Of a DNA stretch of 64,000 bases, positions 11,949 to 20,543 are shown piece by piece. Made by a program: the position numbers and the translations under genes. The stretch comes from Durusdinium trenchii (Eukaryota > Sar > Dinophyceae > Suessiales > Symbiodiniaceae), in NCBI GenBank assembly GCA_963970005.1, contig CAXAMN010021585.1, positions 147,300 to 211,299 of the forward strand, read 5' to 3'. The notes below the pieces were generated by a model. The model saw nothing but the letters and a program-made list of their open reading frames with translations. It searched no databases and was not told where the DNA came from. How positions within the stretch are numbered: the stretch's first letter is position 1; the number at the start of each line of letters is the position of its first letter.

Positions 11949-12700
11949 AGGAGGAGGAATTCGACAAGGAAGAAGACAACACGATTGAGACCGAAGCCGT
12001 GCAAGAGATGGACGACGGAATGGTGCGTGTTTTCACGGGCCAAGCAAAACGCGTGGCTCGAGGAAAGCTCAAGAAGCATCAGTTCTCCCGATTCTTCAAG
12101 TCTGCACGGACGTACCGGAAGCTCAGTCAGGAAGAAGTAGCCAAGTTCGCCGTGGAGACCAAAGACGACGAACTGCGAGTGATGGGCCGGAAGAGGACAG
12201 ATGTTCTTCGCCGACGAGACCGACCCATGAGTAAGGAGAAGAAGGAATCCAGGAAGAAGCGTGTTCGCAAGGCAAGGGCACGCAAGCGCAAGGAAGAGGA
12301 GGAGAAGTTCTATCTGAAACACCCGCACGACAAGATGCGATGCTTCGATTTCCGGAGGTCCGAGATCGATCGCGAGCGCTACTTCCTGCAGAGCCGCCAT
12401 GACGAGGTGCAGAAGGACCTGGATAACGTCAAGCTGACCCGTGGAGAGATCAATTCGTTTGCGGTGAACGAGCTGTCAGTCGACAAAAGCGGTTGGGTCA
12501 AGGTAACTGCAAACTTGGACACAGGTGCAGCCGTCACCGCGATCCCGACAGAGTTGAAGAGCCTGTTGGGGATGGAATCTGGAGATCCCAACGACGCCAG
12601 CTACAAGACCGCTTCGGGCGAGCTCATCGCGGACGAAGGTGGTGGAACGATCCGCGGCCTGAAGAAGGCTATGGAAGGAAAGTGGACGGTCGATTTGTGA
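11921..12700 (+). CDS. Pol part 1: protease N-terminal part
   Basis: Continues Gag in the -1 frame, through a very basic Lys/Arg-rich region, to a retropepsin-like aspartic protease core: the catalytic DTGA motif in VTANLDTGAAVTAIP at about 12503-12547. This enzyme matures the polyprotein. The frame ends at a TGA at 12698-12700 in mid-domain; the domain continues in the next frame. The frame is open from 11786, but the part before about 11921 is the shadow of gag. The start given is the inferred join, not an ATG. Confidence 0.75.
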   Translation, partial: QDGQGTKPVKEEEFDKEEDNTIETEAVQEMDDGMVRVFTGQAKRVARGKLKKHQFSRFFKSARTYRKLSQEEVAKFAVETKDDELRVMGRKRTDVLRRRDRPMSKEKKESRKKRVRKARARKRKEEEEKFYLKHPHDKMRCFDFRRSEIDRERYFLQSRHDEVQKDLDNVKLTRGEINSFAVNELSVDKSGWVKVTANLDTGAAVTAIPTELKSLLGMESGDPNDASYKTASGELIADEGGGTIRGLKKAMEGKWTVDL

Positions 12701-13002
12701 ACGTCCACAGGTTGCTCGTCTCAGGAAGCAAGGTGACAGCCCGCAACTTGGTTGTCATGGACGGAGAGCAAGGCGACATCGTTCCAAAGGATGGACCCAT
12801 CGCACGAGGACTTCGAAGAGCGCTGAGGAGTTTGAAGCGCAAGTTCCCGAAGGACAACCGGGACACCACGAAGCTGTACGTGCACAAGGGCATCTTCTGC
12901 TTTGACCTCTGGTGCAAGGCAGAGCGAAAGACCGAAGGACATGAGACCATGGAGGAGCTCGCCGCAGTGGAGGCGGGTTTCCAGCGGCAGGTGAATCCGT
13001 AA
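12679..13002 (+). CDS. Pol part 2: protease C-terminal part
   Basis: Reads on from the protease in the next frame: GRFVNVHRLL, then a beta-strand-rich segment (KVTARNLVVMDG) and IFCFDLWC, as expected for the C-terminal half of a retropepsin-type domain. The break near 12680-12700 splits one domain, so it is a lesion or sequence error rather than a gene boundary. It ends at TAA 13000-13002. Confidence 0.6.
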   Translation, partial: KVDGRFVNVHRLLVSGSKVTARNLVVMDGEQGDIVPKDGPIARGLRRALRSLKRKFPKDNRDTTKLYVHKGIFCFDLWCKAERKTEGHETMEELAAVEAGFQRQVNP

Positions 13003-13140
13003 GTCCGAAGACTCCGATGGGGGGAGTCGGTCCTTTGGACCGGCCGGACCCGCAGGAGCACCCTGAGGGGCGAATCGATCCGATGGATCGGTCGGCCCCC
13101 ATGGAAGAAGAGGGCTCCAAAAGTGTTGAGGAGTCCAACA
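12993..13140 (+). pseudogene. Pol part 3: linker with hairpin repeats
   Basis: In a third frame the protein-like text (GPLDRPDPQEHPEGRIDPMD) bridges protease and integrase; the motif RIDPxDRS recurs near 14461-14484. The DNA contains short inverted repeats (13028-13042 and 13076-13090). A G6 run at 13018-13023 is a likely place for an indel. This is a linker without enzymatic motifs. Confidence 0.45.
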
Positions 13141-14893
13141 TCTCCCACTGCAGAGGAGATCGAGGAGCATGAGGCGATTGGACACGCGATCCATCGCACA
13201 TGGTGCGGACACTGCATCCGCGCCAGAGGGCTGCACGAGCAGCACAAGGCGACCCCAAGTCGAGACGACAGAGGATTGCCTACAGTGTCCCTGGATTATT
13301 TTTACTTAGGGGGCGAAGGCAGGGGAACGGAAGGAGAACTTCCAAACCTGCAGGTGAAAGATGAAAGTACAGGGATGCTATGGGCATCCACCATCCCGGC
13401 CAAGGGAGCCGATGCTTTCACCACGAATTTCGTGTTGTCCTGTTTGGACGAAATGGGTTACAGGAGGATAATCCTGAAGAGCGACAACGAAGTGTCGATC
13501 AAAGCGCTGAAAGACAGCATCAAAGCGGCAGCTAAAACAGAGCTCTCCCTCGAGGAGGGGAAAACGGGCGATAAGCCGTCCACGGGAAGTGTTGAGTCCG
13601 CCGTGAAAGAGACCAAGAGGCAGTGCAGAGCCATGAAGAGCGCGTTGGAGGAGAAGCTGGGGAAAAGCATTCCCGATCGTCACGCCATTTGGACGTGGCT
13701 GGCCAGACATGCATGCTTCCTCATCTCGCGCTATCGTGTTGGACCCGACGGGCGCACGCCATACGAGAGGTTGAAAGGTAAGAGATGGAGGCGACCCTTG
13801 GTTGTCTTCGGAGAGCGAGTGCACTTCAGACCGCTCCAGAGCTATGTCTCCGGAAGATCTGATTTGGCGCCAAAGCTGGACATGGGAGTGTACGTCGGTA
13901 CACATGGAAGAAATGGAGATGCTTTGGTCATGACAAAAGAAGGCGTGATCAAAGGAGGCAGCTTGAAGAGGTTGACGGTTGAAGAAAGATGGGCCGACGT
14001 GGAGCTCTTCAAAGGAACACCCTGGAAGATGAGGCCGAAGTCCGAAGAGGACGTCGAGGCAGCCGCTGTACGGATTGAACTTCCGGCAGCTGAAGGCAGG
14101 CTCATGCCTGAGCCGGTGGCTCGAGACAGCGGGCCAAGGAACCTCTACGTCACACGTCGTGACGTGGAAGGAAACTACACGGCAGGATGTCCTGGATGCA
14201 TAGCGATTCAGGTTGGGCTGCCAGCCAGGGCGCATTCGACAGAGTGCAGGACCCTGGTACAGAATCGGTTGATGGCGACCGACGAAGGCAAAGAAAGGGT
14301 GGCGAAGGCCCAGAAGCGAAAGGAGGGAGGAGCGGCTCCCAAGGTAGTGTTGGCCGATATGCCCGATGAGGCAGAAGAGATGCATGCACCAGATGGCGTT
14401 GGACAACCCGAGGAACGAGTTGACCCTGTGGGTCAGCCGGTCCCAGGTTCAGGAACGGGACGAATCGATCCACTCGATCGGTCGACCCCTCCAGTGTCTC
14501 GTGCGGCGGAAGGTGCAACAGGGGATGAATCTCCGGCCAAGAAAGGAAGACATGCGACCGTCAAGAAAGCCAAGGTTCAAACCACGCGCGGTTCAAAGCG
14601 CGGAGGAGGGGATCTCGACGATCTCTATGGAATTGAGCCTCCGAGAGAAGGGGAGATCGAGCTGGAGAGAGGACCCAGTTCATCCTCGAAAGGCGAAGCT
14701 GCAGTCGCGAGCCCTGCCAAAGAGCAGGAAGAGAAAGTGGACAAGAGTCCCATGCCAGCGCCAGTTCGACAGCTGGTGATCGAGACGATTTGCAATCTCG
14801 AGTTGGCGTCATTCCTCAACGAGAAGATGTTTCCAGAAGCCAGTTTTGCAGAGTGCAAGAACGTGAGCCGCGAAATGCTTCATTTAGGTGCAA
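13135..14893 (+). CDS. Pol part 4: integrase
   Basis: The segment begins with an HHCC-type zinc-binding segment (H in EEHEAIGHAIH, then WCGHC) and continues into an rve-type integrase core. The catalytic triad is visible as D in VSLDYF (about 13294), D in KSDNEV (about 13480) and E in GSVESA (about 13594), with 36 residues between the last two. It inserts the cDNA into the genome, making the 5-bp duplication seen. After the core come a GVYVGTHGRNGDALV segment usual in copia integrase C-termini and a long low-complexity acidic/basic linker. The reading frame shifts near 14885. Confidence 0.85.
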
Positions 14894-16607
14894 GTATAGG
14901 GCACATGTCGCTGAGATATATAATCCAGAACGTTTCACTTCGAGGGCAAACCAATTTGGTCTCAGCCCCGGATTTGCAATTGACATGGAGTTGCAGAAGC
15001 CCAATGGAGAGTATTGGGACCTTTCGAAGAAGGCCGATGAGCAAGAAATGAACAGGCTTTTGGATCGGCACGAGCCGGCATGCCTCATTGGCTCACCACC
15101 TTGTGGACCATTCTCACCACTGCAGAATCTTAGCAAGGACAAAAGAACCCCAGAAGAAACCGAACGAATCAGGCAAGAAGGACTCACACACCTTCGAGTA
15201 GCTTGCAAAAGTTATCTCAAACAGATGAATGAGGGGAGGATCTTCTTGCATGAACACCCGAAGGGTGCCAGCTCCTGGAAGGAACCCGAAATGCAGACGC
15301 TGATCAACGACCCCAGAGTGATTCAGGTCGAAGGGCCGATGTGTCGTTGGGGCATGAAGGCGACAGATCAACAAGGTGAAGGGTTTGTGCGCAAAGAGAC
15401 GCGCTACCTTACGAATTCTGTCGCAATTGCAGCTGCATTGTCGGGTCAATGCAACGGAGGACACAGACATGTTCATTTGGTGAACGGCAGAGCCAGGCAG
15501 GCGCAGAAGTATCCTCCACGCATGGTGGCAGCGATCCTGCGCGCGATCAGACAGGAACTTCATTGGCGTGGAGAGCTCAATGAACTATCAGTCGAAGGGT
15601 CTGGACCTAGTCCAGATGGAGAAACGAACGAACCCAACAACAAGTTCGATGCTCCAGTAGAAGATCATGAACAAGCCGAATACTTTGACACAGTCACTGG
15701 AGCTCCATTGCGCAAAGAAGCAGTTCTTGCCGCCAGGCAAGAAGAGCTGAGATGGGTTCACAAACAGCAGATCTACGTCAAGGTTCCGATTGAAGAATGT
15801 CATCAGGCCACTGGCAAGCCACCCATCACCTTGAAGTGGGTGGATAAGAACAAAGGAGACAATGAGAAAGAAAACTACAGAAGTCGCTTGGTGGTCAGAG
15901 AAGTCAAGAAGCCAGGTCAGACTGTTCCAGAATGCGAGAGCTTTTCAGCGATGCCTCCACTCGAGGCACTCAAGGCACTTTGTTCACTCATGACTTCGAT
16001 GAAGGTCAGCCGACGTGGAAAAGTGCTCAAGCTCAAGTTGCTGGACATAAGCCGTGCTCATTTTTACAGCGATTCTCAACGAGCTGTATATTGCACACTG
16101 CCTGAAGGAGATGAGACCCCAGGTCATTGCGCCCGTCTTGTCAAGACGATGTACGGGACGCAAGACGCAGCATCAATTTGGCAAGCGACCTACAGCGAAT
16201 CACTTCAAGAACACGGCATTCAAGCTGGAACGGCATGGCCATCGATATTCTATGACACGCAATCAGACGCGAGATTTCTTGTGCATGGAGACGATTTCCT
16301 GTTTTTAGGAGATGAGGATGCACAAAAGCGGATTGCCACCATTTTGGCAAAGAAGTTTGAATTTCGTGTCGACGGATGCGTCGGACCTGAAGAGTCAGAT
16401 GGCACGGTGATGAGCGTGCTCAATAGGATTTTGGAATACAACAAGTCCACAGGGACGTTGACATACGAAGCTGATCCTAGACACGCAGAGATCATTGTGA
16501 AACAATTGCAACTAGAAGGCGCTCGAGAAGTGAGCACACCCTCGATAAAGCAGACGGGGGAAGAGGCGTTCATTGAAACGCCGCCTTTGAATCATGAAAA
16601 ACCCTGA
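14883..16607 (+). CDS. Pol part 5: methyltransferase-like + RT
   Basis: The first part (about 14890-15580) resembles a class I SAM-dependent cytosine methyltransferase: a motif-I-like segment (HVAEIYNPERF..GFAIDME), a motif-IV-like SPPCGPFS with the candidate catalytic Cys (about 15091-15114), and IFLHEHP where an ENV motif would lie. The RVT_2 reverse transcriptase follows (about 15720-16500): LKWVDKNK, LLDISRAHF with the motif A Asp, and the active-site FLVHGDDFLFLG (about 16275-16310), a variant of YVDD. It copies element RNA into DNA. The frame is cut at TGA 16605-16607 by a secondary insertion before RNase H. The DNA methyltransferase identity is inference from motifs; two of the motifs are atypical. 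Confidence 0.85.
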   Translation, partial: FRCKYRAHVAEIYNPERFTSRANQFGLSPGFAIDMELQKPNGEYWDLSKKADEQEMNRLLDRHEPACLIGSPPCGPFSPLQNLSKDKRTPEETERIRQEGLTHLRVACKSYLKQMNEGRIFLHEHPKGASSWKEPEMQTLINDPRVIQVEGPMCRWGMKATDQQGEGFVRKETRYLTNSVAIAAALSGQCNGGHRHVHLVNGRARQAQKYPPRMVAAILRAIRQELHWRGELNELSVEGSGPSPDGETNEPNNKFDAPVEDHEQAEYFDTVTGAPLRKEAVLAARQEELRWVHKQQIYVKVPIEECHQATGKPPITLKWVDKNKGDNEKENYRSRLVVREVKKPGQTVPECESFSAMPPLEALKALCSLMTSMKVSRRGKVLKLKLLDISRAHFYSDSQRAVYCTLPEGDETPGHCARLVKTMYGTQDAASIWQATYSESLQEHGIQAGTAWPSIFYDTQSDARFLVHGDDFLFLGDEDAQKRIATILAKKFEFRVDGCVGPEESDGTVMSVLNRILEYNKSTGTLTYEADPRHAEIIVKQLQLEGAREVSTPSIKQTGEEAFIETPPLNHEKP

Positions 16608-16935
16608 GCATCGGATATTGATCCTAATCAATAAACCGAAAAAATATCAATATTTTTGATTTGCCAAAAATATTGAAAATCATATTGATTTTGATATTGA
16701 TTCCGGTATTGATTTCTGGGCAGCTTCGAAAAAGCAAATTTGATCAAATTTGATAATTTGGCTGGTTTTTGATCAAATTTGATCAAGCTGACCATGTTGC
16801 TGTTTATTGAATTTCCTATTGATTTTTGCTTGGCTTTGAGGAAGAATTTCTATTGAAAAAGCACGCGCCCAAATCAATAGAAATTGTTGATTTTTTTCAA
16901 GAATATTGATTAGGATCAATATCTGATGCCCAGGG
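16602..16935. mobile_element. 334-bp AT-rich inverted-repeat element
   Basis: A nested insertion in the RT-RNase H linker. Its 32-bp terminal inverted repeats start CCCTGAGCATC and end GATGCCCAGGG and match at 30 of 32 positions. The interior is AT-rich with many ATTGAT/ATCAAT and TTGATCAAATTTG units. It is flanked by AA on both sides, consistent with a 2-bp duplication. Removing 336 bp rejoins RT and RNase H in the same frame, with the junction reading NHEK-AKIYR. It has no coding capacity: a MITE-like non-autonomous DNA element. Superfamily not assigned. Confidence 0.8.
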
Positions 16936-16937
16936 AA

Positions 16938-17633
16938 GCAAAGATCTACAGATCGTTGGTGATGAGAGCAGCCTATTTGAGCCTAGACAGAGGAGATCTA
17001 TGTGAAGCTGTGAAAACATTGGCAAGGTCTATGTCCGTTCCCGACGAAGATTCTTGGGCAAGATTGAAACGCTTGGGCAGATACCTGCTAGGCAAACCTA
17101 GAGTTGTGCAAGAGTTCAAACCGCAACGGATGTACACCAAGATCCGAGCTTTCACAGACAGTGACCATGCTGGATGCGTTCGCGCAAGAAAGTCCACCAC
17201 CGGACTGGTCCTGATGTGTGGACAGCATACCTTGAAGTCTTCATCAACTCTGCAAACGACGATATCGTTGTCTTCGGGCGAATCGGAGTATTACGCCATC
17301 GTTAAAGCAACGGCATCGGTGCTCGGGATACGAGAATTGTTCCGAGAATGGGGAGTTGAGTTGGACTGCATGGTTCTTTCAGACTCCAGCGCAGCTAGAG
17401 GAATGTGCAGTCGACGCGGGCTAGGCAAAACAAGGCATGTACAGACCCGCTACTTGTGGGTTCAACAGAAGCTCAAAGAGAAAGAGTTCGAGTTGGTCGC
17501 GGTAGACACCGACAAGAACGTTGCCGACTTGTGCACCAAGCCTTTGAGCGCGGAAACCTGTTGGAAGCACATGCATGCTTTGGGCCAGTTCGCAAAGACC
17601 GGCAAGAGCACAGCTGCAAAAGCCGTGGAGTGA
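16938..17633 (+). CDS. Pol part 6: RNase H
   Basis: The copia RNase H domain is separated from RT by the nested insertion. The acidic active-site residues are visible in order: D in AFTDSDHAGC (about 17153), E in SGESEYYA, D in LSDSSAA and D in KNVADLCTKPL (about 17530). YRSLVMRAAYL at the start is the usual connection-region motif. It degrades the RNA strand of the RNA-DNA hybrid. It ends at TGA 17631-17633, shortly before the purine tract and 3' LTR. In this copy it has no start codon of its own that would reconnect it to RT. Confidence 0.9.
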   Translation, partial: AKIYRSLVMRAAYLSLDRGDLCEAVKTLARSMSVPDEDSWARLKRLGRYLLGKPRVVQEFKPQRMYTKIRAFTDSDHAGCVRARKSTTGLVLMCGQHTLKSSSTLQTTISLSSGESEYYAIVKATASVLGIRELFREWGVELDCMVLSDSSAARGMCSRRGLGKTRHVQTRYLWVQQKLKEKEFELVAVDTDKNVADLCTKPLSAETCWKHMHALGQFAKTGKSTAAKAVE

Positions 17634-17661
17634 AGATTCATCTGCAAAGCAGAAGAATCTT

Positions 17662-17669
17662 AGGAGGGG
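17662..17669 (+). other. Polypurine tract
   Basis: AGGAGGGG lies directly before the TG of the 3' LTR, the standard position of the plus-strand primer in LTR retrotransposons. Confidence 0.75.
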
Positions 17670-17772
17670 TGTTTGGATGTAGGGTATGTACATACTATAC
17701 ACGTACCCCGACTTTTGGCTCAAGGGAAATAAGCGCGAGCGGCCGAGCTTTGAGCGTCCATATACATTTTCA
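17670..17772 (+). repeat. 3' LTR, 103 bp
   Basis: Identical to the 5' LTR, including the spliced-leader 12-mer at 17713-17724. It is followed by the right target duplication GTTTC (17773-17777). Confidence 0.95.
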
Positions 17773-20457
17773 GTTTCAGTCTCTTATATGGTGCGCGTTT
17801 TTAATTATCCTGGAGTAGATAGGCATGACAAAGACACACAGTAGACAGGCTCCCAACATATTTTCAGAAGTCCTCCAAAATGGATGAATCTGATACTCCG
17901 GAATTGACATGAATTGAATGGTGATGGGGATGGGTTCGAACCCGGAACACCTAGGTCAACCCGTCGGTCTCCTGGATTCTCCTGGTGCTAGGTCAAACCA
18001 CACCATGTGATTCACCATGGAAGAAAACGGGAGAACCTATTGAATAGAATCATGAATCTATTAGAATCTGTTTGGTGAAGACAGCTGGTTAGGGTCTCAT
18101 CTCATTGGGTGTCCCGTTGGATGGTCCCAGCTACTGGCGGACCGGTCGTCACGACCGGTGGCGACTCGGTGTGAGGAAACCACCTGAGTCCCCCCCACGA
18201 AACAAATGATGGTTCCAATTGGTTCCGATCGTTTTTTGCATATTTTTCGATCCATTCTCTGGAAGTAACACCTAACACCAAGTAACTTCACTGAGGCTTC
18301 CAAGGAAGCCTTGAGCTCACAAGCCTATGACTTCTTTACGCCACACGGCAGTGATGATCCAAGCACTGTTTTTGTTGTCCATTTGAATCAAAAGCAATCA
18401 AACACATGGTAGATGAGCAGCTTTGTATCAGTTTTTGTTGTCCTTTGTCCATGATGTTTGGTCGCTTGGAACTCTCCTCAGTACAGACAGGCTTGTTCAA
18501 GGTGACAGGACCCAAAGCACCAATTGAAGGCATGAGTTGGATCGCCTTGCTAGGGTTGTCACCAATATCGCTTCTTGTGCCAAACCGGCGACACGAACTC
18601 GTCACCGGGCTTCCAGCTTCCTCCGCAAGAACACCCACCACTCGGTTCTCTTCAACGGAACAATCCCACTCCTTGTTACTAGGAGAGAGGAGTTCCTAGT
18701 AGTAATGCACCTTGCTACCTGAGTAGCTTCTTTTTCCCAGTAGTAATGCCCTTGTTACGTTTGTAGCGATGCACCTCAGTAGCTCAGTAGCTCAGTAGCT
18801 GCTCTTGTCTCTTCCGTTCCCGATCCCGAGGATTTTGATCTTCGCCATGTTCACGGCCTCCATCAATGCGATGGCCTTGCTGCCTCTGGGACGTCGGACG
18901 CCGACCCGGCGCGGGAGGACCAGGGAGGACCAGGACGGGAGGACCGCGCTTGGTGCGGAGGAGCACCACTGCAGTTTCGATGATCAGGTGACATGAGGTG
19001 ACTAAGGTCCCGAATAAAGAGGGGTGGAATGCCTGATTTGCCGAATTTGGCATGTGTGCTTTGGGATGACTGAAGTCCAGTTCCATGGAATCAAAGCAGA
19101 TGGTCAGTTGGCGACCAGTTTAAGGAACCCCCTCCGCAACTAGCATTGGCCAAAAGGAGCTATTATCATTCAGAATGACGGTGAAATGGAGGTGAACTGT
19201 AGTTAGGAGCCCACTGCTTTCACCAGTTCAGAGGAAGCTTTGGAGGTGTTCTGTTGGTGAAACTACGGTGTCTCCGACGTCTCCGAAGACAGCGGTGAGC
19301 TGGGTCCAGGTGGGTTCGCATGCGCCTCGGTGTCTCAGCCTGCCTGTGGTGCACGCCTCGAGTGTCTCACAGGAAAAACGCCACTCTCCAACACAAAGTT
19401 GAAGTTCTGATGTTCGGAATGACTAAAACAACTGGCACCGAATTCCAGGAATTGGCCAGGCAAGTGCTGAACATACACGGACTGCTGTGAGGAGAAAAAG
19501 CTAGCACTGGACCACCTGCGACCGACCTCACTGGGATCAGGTGCAGAGAAGGTACTTTACCGATTTCTGGATCGCAAAGACCCAGACACTCATTGACCCT
19601 CCTAAGTATATAATTAAGTAGGAGCCAAACCCTTAGTATGGAGGGATCCCGATGGTTTGAGGGACCAAGGGTTGTGAAGGGAGCGTTTGGGGTGTGGCGG
19701 TTTTGCTGTCACGAAGAACATGAAACCCGACTTTTCAAGCTCGAAATCGCTCAATTCATCTCAGTCGTTGACAACAACTCTCCTCCCATCTTCAATCCAT
19801 GACACAACTTAGTGGGGCATAGCTCCCACCCGATCAGTTGTGGTGGTTGATTTTCGAGGTCATGTGGGCATATCTTCCACCCGAATACTCCATGTATGGC
19901 ATATTTACATGCACTGACCCTGAAATCAACCACCCCTAAATGTACTGGTATAGGGTTTCATTTGCCAGCCATGTTCGGCAGACATGTTGCACAGTTGGAA
20001 GGTCCAGTTTCAATTTGGAGGTTAATGAAGGGGTTTGAAGGGTTTGGGTCTAGATTGATAGGTTACTTGGTTCTGGAATTCACTTGGGGTAAGTATAGTA
20101 TACAAGCAGCCAGCCCCTGGCCATCCCGGCTCCAATCAGGTTGGACTACTTCCGGGTGCGCTTGCCCGAGCTTGGAGATCGGAACTTCCGCCTCAGTCCA
20201 CTGGTCACTTTTAATGAGACGACGAGATGAGTGAGACGAGACTAGGGAAGCCCCCGAAAAAGGCTGGGTCGTTCAGCAGGCGGAGGAAACCAGAGTGTTG
20301 GGTTCAGAAAACTGTTGGGGGGATAGATATTATATAGACGATATTGGGGGACGAGAGTCTTAACATCCAAAGAACTCAGAAGAGTATCATGGTTTTGGTG
20401 AGGGATCAACATGTATTGAACTTGTTTGGGTTTTGACCACATTGTGTGTCCCCTAGG

Positions 20458-20543
20458 GGCTCCAGTCGTACCTTCTAAGAAGGTGGGACTGGGGTGGATT
20501 TAGAGGGTCCAGTCATACCTTCTGAGGAGGTACGACTGGAGCC
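20458..20543. repeat. Foldback with AGAAGG cores
   Basis: The left arm GGCTCCAGTCGTACCTTCT (20458-20476) pairs with the right arm at 20525-20543 over 19 bp with one mismatch. Each arm contains its own small palindrome (ACCTTCTAAGAAGGT, ACCTTCTGAGGAGGT), linking it to the double-hairpin family at 6089, 25013, 30003 and 32682. Confidence 0.7.

Larger units (their letters stand above)
9154..17772 (+). mobile_element. Ty1/copia LTR retrotransposon
   Basis: An 8.6-kb element with identical 103-bp LTRs that begin TG and end CA, flanked by the 5-bp target duplication GTTTC (9149-9153 and 17773-17777). A tRNA-type primer site follows the 5' LTR and a purine tract precedes the 3' LTR. The order gag, protease, integrase, RT, RNase H is diagnostic of Ty1/copia (Pseudoviridae-type) elements. 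A methyltransferase-like domain sits between integrase and RT. Identical LTRs imply recent insertion, yet the coding region changes frame about five times and carries a 334-bp secondary insertion at 16602-16935, so this copy is probably non-autonomous as given. Confidence 0.95.

Noticed and set aside
12999..13153. Possible intron (GTAAGT..CTGCAG) between protease and integrase frames
   Set aside because: Splicing at these sites would not join the upstream frame to the integrase frame, and the intervening text is protein-like in another frame.
16602..16935. The nested inverted-repeat element as an introner-type intron
   Set aside because: No GT-AG, GC-AG or other plausible splice pair exists at boundaries that would restore the frame; MITE-like insertion is simpler.
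17930..17946. GGGTTCGAACCC resembling a tRNA T-loop / B box
   Set aside because: Neither strand forms a proper 5-bp T stem, and no acceptor, D or anticodon arm fits around it.
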